A stretch of DNA of 64,000 nucleotides from Pseudomonadota bacterium (GCA_023388935.1 JAEWFG010000235.1:1-64000); one strand, 5' to 3'; positions 44,223-52,214 are shown, counted from the first letter of the stretch. Numbers and translations are program-made. Notes: a model not told the origin generated them from the sequence alone.

Positions 44223-44423
44223 TGGCCCGCAAACTACCTGCGCGACGCGGAGCATCTGTTGCGCGCGGTGAATTGTGTCGCCCTGGCGCACGCCCTTGAG
44301 CGCGATGCGGGGTGGGTCGCGGCGAAGCGGGGCGGCTATGCCGACACATGGCGGGCGAACCACGATCGCGGCTGCGATCTGATCGCCGACGGCCTCCGGG
44401 CTGAGCTCGTGCCGGTCTTCTGA
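44222..44423 (+). pseudogene. Small phage gene with a one-base frameshift
   Basis: From ATG 44222 the frame meets a stop after 25 codons, but if one C of the CCC run at 44226-44228 is removed it reads MAANYLRDAEHLLRAVNCV, then LAHALERDAGWVAAKRGGYAD and ends LRAELVPVF at 44423: about 66 well-composed residues. Alternatively a TTG at 44259 with GGAG six bases upstream would translate the last 54 residues. Either a real frameshift, a sequencing error, or an internal start. Confidence 0.55.
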
Positions 44424-44434
44424 GGGAGGTCGCC

Positions 44435-44626
44435 ATGCGGATCACCGAGGCGATGATCGAGGCCGCCGCCATCGCGATCAGGGACGTGGTCGCGAACCGG
44501 GTCGTCGGCGAGGACGGACGGCGCCGGGGCAAGCCGTGGGCGGCGCTGCCCATGACCCAGCGGGACGCCTACCGAGTGGAAGCCGCCGCCGCGTTGCGCG
44601 CCGGTTTGGAGCGCGAGCAGTCGTAA
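44435..44626 (+). CDS. Unknown small phage protein (63 aa)
   Basis: 63 residues with GGGAGG five bases before the ATG. MIEAAAIAIRDVVANRVVGED, WAALPMTQRDAYRVEAAAALRAGLE: two helices with a turn. No family recognised. The stop abuts the next start. Confidence 0.7.
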   Translation: MRITEAMIEAAAIAIRDVVANRVVGEDGRRRGKPWAALPMTQRDAYRVEAAAALRAGLEREQS

Positions 44627-45106
44627 ATGGCGGTCAAGGTCGAGTTGAGTTTGCACGAGGTGCTGATGGCTGCGGAGGTGGGTCTCATGCGGCAGATCGC
44701 GGCCATCAAGCGCAAGCTTCCCGACAGGAACGGCTTTGAGGGGGCCGGTTGGAACGTCCACATCGAAGGTGCGTGCGGCGAACTTGCCGTCGCTAAGGCG
44801 CTCGGCCTCTATTGGACGGGGTCTGTGAATTCGTTCAAGTGCGGCGGCGATGTGGGCGCAATTCAGGTGCGCACGCGATCTCGCGCTAACTACGAGCTGA
44901 TTATCCGCGATGATGATCGCGACGACGACGTGTTCGTGCTCGTGACGGGCCAATGTCCCGCATACGAAGTGATCGGGAAAATCATCGGGCGCGATGGCAA
45001 GCGAGATGAATGGCGGCGGTGCCATGGCGGCAGGCAGGCGGCATGGTTTGTGCCTCATGTGGCCCTTTGTGAGATCGGCGATCGGGAGGTGTCCGGTGGA
45101 GTTTGA
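44627..45106 (+). CDS. Restriction-endonuclease-like fold protein (159 aa)
   Basis: 159 residues. HIEGACGELAVAKALGLYW, then SFKCGGDVGAIQVRTRSRANYELIIRDDD and DVFVLVTGQ, shows the helix with G-E, a D before a strand and a Q-V-R strand, a layout seen in PD-(D/E)XK-like phage proteins. The lysine of the motif is replaced by arginine-rich QVRTR, so activity is uncertain. Overlaps the next gene's start by 11 bases. Confidence 0.6.
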   Translation: MAVKVELSLHEVLMAAEVGLMRQIAAIKRKLPDRNGFEGAGWNVHIEGACGELAVAKALGLYWTGSVNSFKCGGDVGAIQVRTRSRANYELIIRDDDRDDDVFVLVTGQCPAYEVIGKIIGRDGKRDEWRRCHGGRQAAWFVPHVALCEIGDREVSGGV

Positions 45107-45719
45107 AATTCCCCATGGGGCGGAGCGGGAGTATTTCATAGTGTTCGGTGTGGCCGCGATCTATATCGGCACGATCCCGCGCGGCGAGCCTTGCATCGTC
45201 GGCGCGAGCCGCGATCTCGACCTCACATTCCGGGCGATGCGGGGCAAATGGCCGTGGTCCGAGCTGTCGTGCGCCTATTGGGTGAAGGATCGCGACGCGG
45301 CGGAAGCGATAGCCGCCGAAGTCAACGGGCTTTTGCCGCACGATCCGGCGGGGCGGCTCGCGGTGCGGGCCGAGCGTGCCGGCCGGTTGATCGAGGAGGT
45401 GGCGGGCGATTGGAATGTGCCACTGACGAACCACGATGCTGCGATGTCGCGCGTGCGCTTCGCGGTTCGCCGGGTGCAGGAGAAAATCGGCGAAGCAAAC
45501 GCGAGCGGCGATCTCGCGTGGTTCAACTCTGCATATCGCGCATGGCGGGTCGAAGCAAAAAAAGTTGGAAAGGGGATGTCCTACGTCGAGGCGCTCGCCC
45601 GATTGCGCAAGGCGGTGACGAAGCGGCTGATTACGCAAGATATTCTCGATGTCGGCACCGACCTGTTGCCGAGCATCTTCCCGCCGATCGAGCGCGAGCG
45701 CCGGAGAAATTTGCGTTGA
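45096..45719 (+). CDS. Unknown phage protein (207 aa)
   Basis: 207 residues from GTG 45096, with GGGAGG six bases upstream; the frame is open to 44994 but that part overlaps the previous gene. YIGTIPRGEPCIVGASRDLDLTF and WVKDRDAAEAIAAEVNG look like a small nucleotide- or nucleic-acid-related fold (GIY-YIG-like in its first strands), followed by a helical half. No catalytic residues can be assigned with confidence. Confidence 0.6.
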   Translation: MEFEIPHGAEREYFIVFGVAAIYIGTIPRGEPCIVGASRDLDLTFRAMRGKWPWSELSCAYWVKDRDAAEAIAAEVNGLLPHDPAGRLAVRAERAGRLIEEVAGDWNVPLTNHDAAMSRVRFAVRRVQEKIGEANASGDLAWFNSAYRAWRVEAKKVGKGMSYVEALARLRKAVTKRLITQDILDVGTDLLPSIFPPIERERRRNLR

Positions 45720-45942
45720 CGCAGGGCGTTTACGGGGGTCTTCTTCGCGCGCACCCGCGATGCCACAGCTATGCGCTGTTGGGTCGCGAGTTGGTACTTA
45801 CGCACAACACCATGACTTTCCAAACCGGCTTCGGCGGCGAGGTCGGTCCTTTTGTCTGTACTGAGGTTCGCAGTCTGCGGGCGGCAGCACGAACCGACGT
45901 GCTTCAAACTGTAGGGGCGACTGTAAGCGTCCGCTGCCCACC

Positions 45943-46569
45943 ATGACCACAGAGATCAATTTCGACGCTGGCGAGTTTATCGACAAAGCGAAGGCGCTTG
46001 GCGCGGCCGAAGATCAATTGCTGTACATCCTCGCGCGCACGCTCAACGATGCAGCAGAGAAAACGCGCTCCTATCTGATCGAGACCACTTGGCCGTCATC
46101 GGTCAAGATGCGGAACGCCTCATTCATCGGGGCGGCGTTGACGACGAGAGATGCGCGGGCCACCAAATCGAATTTGGAGGTCGCCATTTACGACAAGCTC
46201 GGCCGCGCAAACCTGGCGCTGCACGCCAAGGGCGGCACGCGGACGGCCAAGGGCAGCAACATCGCGGTCCCGTCGTCGACGAACGTCACGCGCACGGCTC
46301 GCGGCGCTGTTAGGACCGATCAGAGACCGCGCAATCTGGCTCGCTCGTTCAGGAAGGGTCAGTTCATTTTCCAAGTCGCCCGTCAAAAGCGGACGAAGAA
46401 AAGTCCGGAAGGGGGGCGCCTGCGGTTGATGTACACGCTGAAAAGCAGGGTGCCGATCAAGCAGGATGTTCCGTTCCACCGCGACTTCACCGACACCATG
46501 CGGCAATCGATTTTGGAGGCGTTGCCCGACAACGTAGCTCGGGCGATGGCGACGCGGCGGAGCAAGTAG
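45943..46569 (+). CDS. Minor tail protein Z-like / tail completion protein
   Basis: 208 residues. EINFDAGEFIDKAKALGAAEDQLLYILARTLNDAAEKTRSYL and a C-terminal VPFHRDFTDTMRQSILEAL follow the layout of the minor tail Z / HK97 gp10 group of tail-completion proteins, with a basic central part. Position is unusual: these genes normally lie between capsid and tail tube genes, yet here it is about 8 kb upstream of the terminase. The 220 bases before it hold no convincing gene. Confidence 0.6.
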   Translation: MTTEINFDAGEFIDKAKALGAAEDQLLYILARTLNDAAEKTRSYLIETTWPSSVKMRNASFIGAALTTRDARATKSNLEVAIYDKLGRANLALHAKGGTRTAKGSNIAVPSSTNVTRTARGAVRTDQRPRNLARSFRKGQFIFQVARQKRTKKSPEGGRLRLMYTLKSRVPIKQDVPFHRDFTDTMRQSILEALPDNVARAMATRRSK

Positions 46570-46571
46570 GG

Positions 46572-46811
46572 ATGAACATCACGATCGATGCGCGGGATCG
46601 AGCGATCGACAGGCTCGATCCCAACCACCTCGCGCAATGGCGCGCGCACTATCGAAATCTGCTCTCGCTCTACACTGTCAATTCGATCTCGCGCTTCGAC
46701 GCGGCGCCAGGGCTCCAACGGCTCGGCTATCGCGGACAGGCACTATCGGTCGAATTGCTGGAATTCGATCGGATGCGCGGACGGGGACGGTTCGCGGAGC
46801 TTGATGGATAG
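46572..46811 (+). CDS. Unknown phage protein (79 aa)
   Basis: 79 residues starting three bases after the tail-like gene. MNITIDARDRAIDRLDPNHLAQWR begins a mixed helix-strand protein; no motif recognised. Probably co-translated with its neighbour. Confidence 0.6.
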   Translation: MNITIDARDRAIDRLDPNHLAQWRAHYRNLLSLYTVNSISRFDAAPGLQRLGYRGQALSVELLEFDRMRGRGRFAELDG

Positions 46812-46816
46812 TCTCA

Positions 46817-47056
46817 ATGTGCATGTCGCTTGCGTTCGTCCAGCAATTGATCGTCTGGTTGATCGTCGCCGCCGCAATTGTCGCGATCATCAAACTGGTC
46901 GTGCCATGGCTGGACAGCGTTACCGGCTTGCCGATCATCGGGCAGGTCTTGATGATCGTGCTATGGGCGATCGTCGCCATCATGGTCGTGTATTTCATCT
47001 TCGGCTTGCTCACTTGCCTCGCCGGGGGCGGGCCTCCCTTTCACCCGCTCCGATAG
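46817..47056 (+). CDS. Small two-helix membrane protein (79 aa)
   Basis: 79 residues with two clear membrane helices (VQQLIVWLIVAAAIVAIIKLVV and IGQVLMIVLWAIVAIMVVYFIFG) around a short loop. The pattern resembles small Thivi_2564-type membrane proteins and could serve as a holin, though no endolysin lies next to it. Followed by a second membrane protein. Confidence 0.65.
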   Translation: MCMSLAFVQQLIVWLIVAAAIVAIIKLVVPWLDSVTGLPIIGQVLMIVLWAIVAIMVVYFIFGLLTCLAGGGPPFHPLR

Positions 47057-47152
47057 GGCACCGAGCCAAGTCGAGGACTTGCCGCCGCATCCGCCCGCGC
47101 CGCCGTCAATCTGCAAGGGATGTTGATCGGAAGGCCATCGGGATCGTCGAGA

Positions 47153-47371
47153 ATGACGTTCGTCGAATTGATGGGCATCATCAAAGATGCGGGCGGCTTG
47201 GCCGCGCCGATCTTCGCCGTGCTCTTTTGGCTAGAGCGTGACGAGCGGAAAGACGCGCAACGGGAATTGCTGGAGATCACGCAAAACTCGGTGGCGGCGA
47301 TCGGCGAGATCAAGGCGATGCTCAACCAGTTGTCGGACATCTTTGCTGGTAAGCCGCGCGCGAAACGATGA
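47153..47371 (+). CDS. Membrane protein with coiled coil (holin/XhlA-like pattern)
   Basis: About 72 residues from ATG 47153 (an earlier ATG at 47120 would add 11). A single N-terminal membrane helix (AGGLAAPIFAVLFWLE) is followed by a charged coiled coil (DERKDAQRELLEITQNSV). This resembles BhlA/XhlA-type lysis accessory proteins. Stop overlaps the next start as ATGA. Confidence 0.55.
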   Translation: MTFVELMGIIKDAGGLAAPIFAVLFWLERDERKDAQRELLEITQNSVAAIGEIKAMLNQLSDIFAGKPRAKR

Positions 47372-47601
47372 CGATCCTAACGCGGCTGTTCGAAAAGATC
47401 ACCGGGCGGCGGCATCGCCACGATAATGCCCGCGCGGTGTCCGATGCGGTCGGTGATCTGCGATCCGATGTCGAGGAATTGCGCTCGTCGCTGCGGCCCT
47501 ATGTTGATGCCGACGATCCGTTGGTCGCGCTCATGACCGATGTTTTCAATCAACGGCAGATGCGAAACGGCGGCAATGACAACGGTGCACGGCGCGGGTG
47601 A
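47368..47601 (+). CDS. Unknown small phage protein (77 aa)
   Basis: 77 residues, basic N-terminus (LFEKITGRRHRHDNARA) followed by a helix (VSDAVGDLRSDVEELRSSL). Overlaps both neighbours, so it is part of the same unit. No family recognised; amphipathic start could bind membrane. Confidence 0.55.
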   Translation: MTILTRLFEKITGRRHRHDNARAVSDAVGDLRSDVEELRSSLRPYVDADDPLVALMTDVFNQRQMRNGGNDNGARRG

Positions 47602-48016
47602 CGTGAATTTCTATCTGGAAAGCGTCAACGCGACGATCACCATCTTGCTGGCGGCGGCGCTCGCATTCCTCTCGGTCTACATCGTCGAGCAGAAGCGGCA
47701 GCGCGGCCTCACTTGGCTGGCGTGCTGGCTTGGCCCTCCGCCAGGTATGGCGCTGGCTATGCCGATGTGGACGATCAAGCTCGGGCTTGTGATGACGCGC
47801 GGCGCGATATGGACGTTGCGCGAATTCAGCGACTTGGACGGTCCGATCGGTTGGGAACTGTATCCGCTCCTGATTGGAACGGCGATATCGGCGGTCGGCG
47901 CGCTCTGGTTGGTCGGCGTGCTGGGGCGTGCCCGCTATGGGGACTGGCCTTGGGTTGCCGCTGGCTGCGCTGCGCTCGCGTATGTCGCGTTGCGCGCGAT
48001 CAAGCTTGTATCGTGA
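47576..48016 (+). CDS. Membrane protein (146 aa)
   Basis: About 146 residues from ATG 47576, overlapping the previous gene by 26 bases. Four hydrophobic segments (NATITILLAAALAFLSVYIV, a proline-glycine rich PPPGMALAMPMW, LLIGTAISAVGALWLVGVL, WVAAGCAALAYVALRAI). No family recognised. With the two preceding membrane genes it may form a lysis or membrane module. Confidence 0.6.
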   Translation: MTTVHGAGDVNFYLESVNATITILLAAALAFLSVYIVEQKRQRGLTWLACWLGPPPGMALAMPMWTIKLGLVMTRGAIWTLREFSDLDGPIGWELYPLLIGTAISAVGALWLVGVLGRARYGDWPWVAAGCAALAYVALRAIKLVS

Positions 48017-48023
48017 TAGCGCG

Positions 48024-48188
48024 ATGATCATCATCGACGCTCCGCACTTCCATGCTGCCGTGGTAATCGGGCGGTTCCAACGTGTCGAAAGAACCGCGCC
48101 CATCCTCCGCTACATGATCGGATGGGATCGGCAGCGCGTGCTCGCCTATGCAGAGCGCAAGGGCTGGAAGGCCACCATCGTCGATTAG
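48024..48188 (+). CDS. Small phage protein (54 aa)
   Basis: MIIIDAPHFHAAVVIGRFQR, then TAPILRYMIGWDRQRVLAYA and ERKGWKATIVD: 54 residues. The phrase APILRYMIGWD with a C-terminal KGW resembles short conserved proteins in rhizobial phages. Function unknown. ATG 48024 follows the previous stop by seven bases. Confidence 0.65.
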   Translation: MIIIDAPHFHAAVVIGRFQRVERTAPILRYMIGWDRQRVLAYAERKGWKATIVD

Positions 48189-48390
48189 GGGCCAAGCGTC
48201 TCTTTTCGTGGGTCCTACCGATAAGGCGAAACCGCGCGGGGACGCGCGACCGCCCGCCTTTTGCGTATTTGCTGAAACCGTTTTGCGGCTTTGGTTCGCT
48301 CAAAGCGGCACAAGAATGGGCCACGACGCGGGTTTTTGGCCCAAATATCGGCCATTCTGGCCCGGGAATTCGGGAATTTAGCCGCCAAAC

Positions 48391-49026
48391 ATGGATGCAA
48401 TAGCGCCAAACCACGCAATCGAGATGTGGTCGATCGACCGGCTGCGGCCCTATGAGCGGAATTCGCGACGGCACTCGGCCGAGCAAATCGGGCAAATCGC
48501 CGCCTCGATCCGCGAATGGGGTTGGACGATGCCAATCCTGGCGGCGGATGACGGCATGGTTCTAGCCGGTCACGGCCGACTGGCGGCGGGAAAACTGATC
48601 GGCCTCGCCGAGGTGCCCGTCATCGTCGCGCGCGGGTGGAGCGAAGCCCAGAAGCGCGCATACGTCATCGCCGACAATCGGCTCACCGATGCAAGCGATT
48701 GGGATGACGACATGCTGCGGCTCGAATTGAACGACCTTTTCGAAGGCGGCTTTGACCTATCGGTGACCGGCATCACCAAGGACGAGCTTACGAAGCTATC
48801 GGTCGGCGTCGGCGAGCTGGAAGCGATGCCAGAATTGCCGGATGGCGATCGGTCGCCATTCCGCGACATGACGTTCATTCTCTATGGCGAGCAGTGGGAC
48901 ATCGTCGAGCGCGCCATCGCTAGGGCAACTAAACCGCGCGACCCGGACAATCCCAATCGATCGCCGCAAGGCAATGCGCTCGCCGCGATCTGCACCGACT
49001 ATCTAGGCCGCGTAAATCGAGAGTGA
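48391..49026 (+). CDS. Stand-alone ParB/Srx-domain protein
   Basis: 211 residues. RLRPYERNSRRHSAEQIGQIAASI with GWTMPILAADDGMVLAGHGRLAAGKLIGLAEVPVIVA is a complete ParB N-terminal (CTP-binding type) domain, and ADNRLTDASDWDDDMLRLEL follows. In many phages this domain is fused to, or sits beside, a DNA methyltransferase or DNA modification gene; here no methyltransferase follows, but a Mom-family gene lies about 2.3 kb further on, beyond a minus-strand cassette. About 200 gene-free bases precede it. Confidence 0.85.
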   Translation: MDAIAPNHAIEMWSIDRLRPYERNSRRHSAEQIGQIAASIREWGWTMPILAADDGMVLAGHGRLAAGKLIGLAEVPVIVARGWSEAQKRAYVIADNRLTDASDWDDDMLRLELNDLFEGGFDLSVTGITKDELTKLSVGVGELEAMPELPDGDRSPFRDMTFILYGEQWDIVERAIARATKPRDPDNPNRSPQGNALAAICTDYLGRVNRE

Positions 49027-49036
49027 CCGGTACGCC

Positions 49037-49300
49037 TTATTCAATGTCGAGTGATTTTGATTTAGGCTTTTCGGCATCGTTTTTTGGTTTGAAGTCCTCC
49101 CGGTGCTTATGGCGAGCTTCTGCCAACCACGGCTCGACTTCAAGTTCTATGAGGCGTGCGAGGTCATGTTGTCGGGCACCGGTCCGGTACATGATCCAAT
49201 GAAGAAACAGCAGAATGATCGATACCGAAATGGCAGCGAGCGCGGGAAGCAGCCGTCCATCCGCAAGGAAGTCGAGGACTTTTAGGAGAAAGTCTCTCAT
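49037..49300 (-). CDS. Single-pass membrane protein of the minus-strand cassette (87 aa)
   Basis: 87 residues: one membrane helix (LLPALAAISVSIILLFLHWIMY) followed by a charged cytoplasmic tail (LEVEPWLAEARHKHREDFK ending in KPKSKSLDIE). Its start overlaps the stop of the 150-residue gene by four bases. Base composition is lower in GC than the phage genes around it. No family recognised; partner in the DUF2235 cassette. Confidence 0.6.
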   Translation of the reverse strand: MRDFLLKVLDFLADGRLLPALAAISVSIILLFLHWIMYRTGARQHDLARLIELEVEPWLAEARHKHREDFKPKNDAEKPKSKSLDIE

Positions 49301-49749
49301 TTTAACTTCTCTTCGATTACCTTGTTGATCTCACCTAACCGGTCGGCGATTTGGGTGTAAATTCGCTCCTCTTCGGAGGAGGAGATTGCGTTTAAATAGC
49401 CATGAGTTGCCACCGTTGCACCCAGGAACAGAGGAAATATGAAGAAGCCCGATACTGCCGTTGCGATAAGCCCAATGCTAGCTACCATCGCGGCACCGCC
49501 CGCTCCGACCGCGTAGAAATACCCAGTGGTCTGCGTTTTTCTCCGGTGGCTCATGTCATCTGCTTCCCGTCTGAGTCCGCCGAGCGCGTTCATTACATCC
49601 GCGCGATCGTTCATTTTCCTAAGGTCGTCGATCATCTCTGGGATGAATGAGACATCGTCGAGCTTCATTCGAATTAACTTTAGCGCTCCGATATCCGGTC
49701 TATTGCCCAGATCCTTTCTAAGGCCGTTCAAGACCGTCTTGGAATCCAC
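49297..49749 (-). CDS. Two-helix membrane protein of the minus-strand cassette (150 aa)
   Basis: 150 residues. A helical N-terminal half (DIGALKLIRMKLDDVSFIPEMIDDLRKM in two helices) leads to two closely spaced membrane helices (YFYAVGAGGAAMVASIGLIA and VSGFFIFPLFLGATVATHGYL), then a C-terminal helix with EEERIYTQIADRLGEINKVIE. Downstream of the DUF2235 gene by 142 bases and coupled to the 87-residue gene. Role unknown; could be an immunity, anchor or effector partner. Confidence 0.65.
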   Translation of the reverse strand: MDSKTVLNGLRKDLGNRPDIGALKLIRMKLDDVSFIPEMIDDLRKMNDRADVMNALGGLRREADDMSHRRKTQTTGYFYAVGAGGAAMVASIGLIATAVSGFFIFPLFLGATVATHGYLNAISSSEEERIYTQIADRLGEINKVIEEKLK

Positions 49750-49891
49750 GGCTACACCCCTGTCAGTTCATGCTAAAAAGCTCTTCCCTGATCATGCTCG
49801 GGCGTCTGAATTGTAAATCTCCGGCGATCACGTGGCCGCTGTGGGCCCGCTACGAACAGAGGTTGACTTTCCGACCTGGCTTGACATCCGT

Positions 49892-51067
49892 TCAGCTCTT
49901 GAGAATGCTCTCGAACTCGTTTGTCAGAAATTCTGGCGCTTCGTCTAGCTTACAACCCTTCGGTATAAACCCTCGCGGCAGATCATACACGAAGTGATCT
50001 TTTTTCTTCTTGTACCGAACAGCCTTGTTCCGAAGGTAGTTTCCGAGGGGATGAATTGTCTGGTTGATCTGGGGATTGAGACACCGCGCAGTCGGCCATG
50101 GGTTAACAACGTACCATTGTTTGTTAGCGTACTCGTCGTGGATCCGAGCAAGGTCAGAGCCAATCATCCGATTGTGCTTCCGAACCTCTGGCATATCAAA
50201 CTTTAGTTTTGTTTTTGCTTTCACCCTGTCAATCATGGTTATCAGCGATACGTCCCCAAGGATCCTGTGTTCATAGGCGCCGCCGACATCCGAGTGCACC
50301 CCCGGCATCCATATCTGCTCCATAAAGCTTCCTTCTTGGCCAAGAGGTGCAGGTTCTAGCCCCGTCCACATGATTGGCTTGAAGAAGGGTCTTGTTTCGT
50401 CAATCGCTAGTAGCTGCAGGCCGTTTTTGACATGGGCAGGCAGTGGGCGCTCATCGAGTCGAATCCGCTGAGCGTCCGCTACTATACCTCGACCGCCAGA
50501 AACGGTCTCGAATACGCCCAGGAATTCAATTTTCGGATCGGTGTCACAAAGAAATTGCTTGTAGTCTCCTATGCGATCTTCTTTGGTCCGGGGACTGCCA
50601 TCACCCGTGAGACCGGATACCAGTACTTCGGCACCACCGATATAATCAGCCCAAACGTGGGCGAACATATTGATGTGCTTATCTTCGAGAATTCCTTTGG
50701 CGATAAGCCCAGCAAGTGCCCGGGCTACAACCGCGCCTCTGGAAAAGCCAAAGATGTAGATCATATCCTTAGGTTGATAGTTGGAGCAGAGGTTTACATA
50801 GAGATCTGCAATCAGAATGTCGATCCCGTTTGAAAATCCTCCGTCGATGAACCGTCTTATTCCGGCAATCGCGCCCACACCTCTGCTATAGTGAACTATT
50901 TGAGCGTAGCCATCAGTCCCATCGACGTCCAGCAATGTGTTCATCCGATAGACGTTCGAGTAAACGTCAAGGGTGCTTTGGCTGCCGGCCCATAGCCAGG
51001 TGCCGTCAATGAAATAGATTAAATGTCGGGGGCCGCCGTTCCGGGGTGTGGGTTTTATCATTTTCAA
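49892..51067 (-). CDS. DUF2235 (Tle1-like) alpha/beta hydrolase
   Basis: 391 residues. HLIYFIDGTW is the DUF2235 N-terminal strand and aspartate, IYIFGFSRGAVVARALAGL holds the nucleophile serine (about residue 109), and WMPGVHSDVGGAYEHR carries the downstream acid/aromatic block. Relatives include the T6SS phospholipase Tle1 and stand-alone proteins of unknown role. No T6SS genes are near. The gene lies against the direction of the phage operon, between the ParB and Mom genes, with lower GC and two membrane-protein genes downstream. A membrane-lipid target is plausible but inferred. Confidence 0.82.
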   Translation of the reverse strand: MKMIKPTPRNGGPRHLIYFIDGTWLWAGSQSTLDVYSNVYRMNTLLDVDGTDGYAQIVHYSRGVGAIAGIRRFIDGGFSNGIDILIADLYVNLCSNYQPKDMIYIFGFSRGAVVARALAGLIAKGILEDKHINMFAHVWADYIGGAEVLVSGLTGDGSPRTKEDRIGDYKQFLCDTDPKIEFLGVFETVSGGRGIVADAQRIRLDERPLPAHVKNGLQLLAIDETRPFFKPIMWTGLEPAPLGQEGSFMEQIWMPGVHSDVGGAYEHRILGDVSLITMIDRVKAKTKLKFDMPEVRKHNRMIGSDLARIHDEYANKQWYVVNPWPTARCLNPQINQTIHPLGNYLRNKAVRYKKKKDHFVYDLPRGFIPKGCKLDEAPEFLTNEFESILKS

Positions 51068-51300
51068 CCTCCCAACGGATTGGAAGAGAGCCGCAGCTTA
51101 CCGCAGCGGATGGGGCCGTTCTACCGGAAGGTGCGCTGCTTTTCAGTGGCGAGGGGCTAGGCGCGCCGTCGTAAAACTGAATCTCGGCGCGGTATGGAAA
51201 CACCACGGTGCGAAATGGGGTCATTCTTAACCGGGCTCGAGCCAGCAGAAAGTCCGGCTCTATGCGCCTTAACGGACTCTGTGCGGAGCCATTGAGCGCC

Positions 51301-52107
51301 ATGGGACGAGCTAAGGAAATCCGCGTTGCGCCGATCGCGAAGAGGGACGCCGACGCTCTGATCAGGCGGCTGCATTACAGCCACAAGACGGTCAACAATG
51401 CGTTCCTTGCGCTCGGCGTCTTTTGGCAAGGGCGGCTGGAAGGCGCGATGACATTCGGCCCGTCGATGGACAAGAGCAACATTGTCGGGCTGGTGCGCGA
51501 CACCGGATGGAACGGCTTTCTCGAATTGAACCGGCTTGCGTTCTCGGAAGCATTGCCGCGCAATAGCGAAAGCCGTGCGTTGCGGGTCGCTATGCGGATG
51601 ATCCGGAAGTGCTATCCGCACATCGACTGGATCATCTCGTTTGCCGACGGGTGCCAGTGCGGCGACGGCACGATCTATCGCGCGTCGGGCTTCGTGCTGA
51701 CCGGCATCAAGTTGAACAAAAGCCTTTTGCGACTGCCCGACGGGTCGGTCACGCACAAGATGACGCAAGTGACGGGAAAGAACCGCGCGGCCCATTTCGC
51801 CAAGACAGGCGGATCATGGTCGGGCCAGGGCATGCCGCTCGACGGCTACCAGATGCGCTATATCTATTTTCTCGACCCGGCGGCGCGCGAACGGCTCGTG
51901 CCGAAGGAGATCGAATATTCCGAGATCGAGCGGCGCGGCGCCGGGATGTATCGCGGAATTGCGCGTGGTAAGCAGGCGATGGCCGAGGCCCCTCGGCACA
52001 GCGGCGCGGCAGCGGCGACCACCACGCTCCATGAAAAAAGCCCCCCGGATAGCACAGGGCATAGCCCAATTCAGGTTCGCAAGCCGACGAGCAGCACACT
52101 GTCCTAA
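51301..52107 (+). CDS. Mom-family DNA modification protein
   Basis: 268 residues from ATG 51301; the frame is open from 51208. RLHYSHKTVNNAFLALGVFW, GAMTFGPSMDKSN, FLELNRLAFSEALPRNSESRAL and IDWIISFADGCQCGDGTIYRASGF match the Mom-like group of phage DNA-modification proteins (acetyltransferase-like fold; Mu Mom makes adenine N6-carbamoylmethyl). This would protect phage DNA from restriction. A low-complexity tail of 45 residues ends the protein. The ParB-domain protein probably forms a functional pair with it. Confidence 0.82.
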   Translation: MGRAKEIRVAPIAKRDADALIRRLHYSHKTVNNAFLALGVFWQGRLEGAMTFGPSMDKSNIVGLVRDTGWNGFLELNRLAFSEALPRNSESRALRVAMRMIRKCYPHIDWIISFADGCQCGDGTIYRASGFVLTGIKLNKSLLRLPDGSVTHKMTQVTGKNRAAHFAKTGGSWSGQGMPLDGYQMRYIYFLDPAARERLVPKEIEYSEIERRGAGMYRGIARGKQAMAEAPRHSGAAAATTTLHEKSPPDSTGHSPIQVRKPTSSTLS

Positions 52108-52214
52108 TTCGCGATGCCGAATTCCTTGGCCTCGTCCGCCGACATCAAGCGCCCTTTTTTGCTTTTGAGGACAGCGCCCTTTCCCGCCGAAATCAATTCG
52201 AAGCGAAGTGTTCC
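52104..52214 (-). other. ClpP-tail-like 36-codon remnant
   Basis: In the same minus-strand frame as the 179-residue gene, just after its TAA, 36 sense codons read GTLRFELISAGKGAVLKSKK, then GRLMSADEAKEFGIAN and a stop. RLMSADEAKEFGIA resembles the C-terminal block of ClpP-type proteases (compare RLMDANEAKGLGL in the head protease at 58305). It ends on the last bases of the Mom gene. Either a tiny gene or a fragment left by the insertion of the cassette. Confidence 0.4.

Noticed and set aside
44994..45095. Extended N-terminus for the 207-residue phage protein
   Set aside because: The upstream part overlaps the previous gene in another frame; GTG 45096 has a proper ribosome site.
45720..45942. 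Coding frames in the gap before the tail-like gene
   Set aside because: Several short frames exist on both strands, none with a ribosome site or natural composition.
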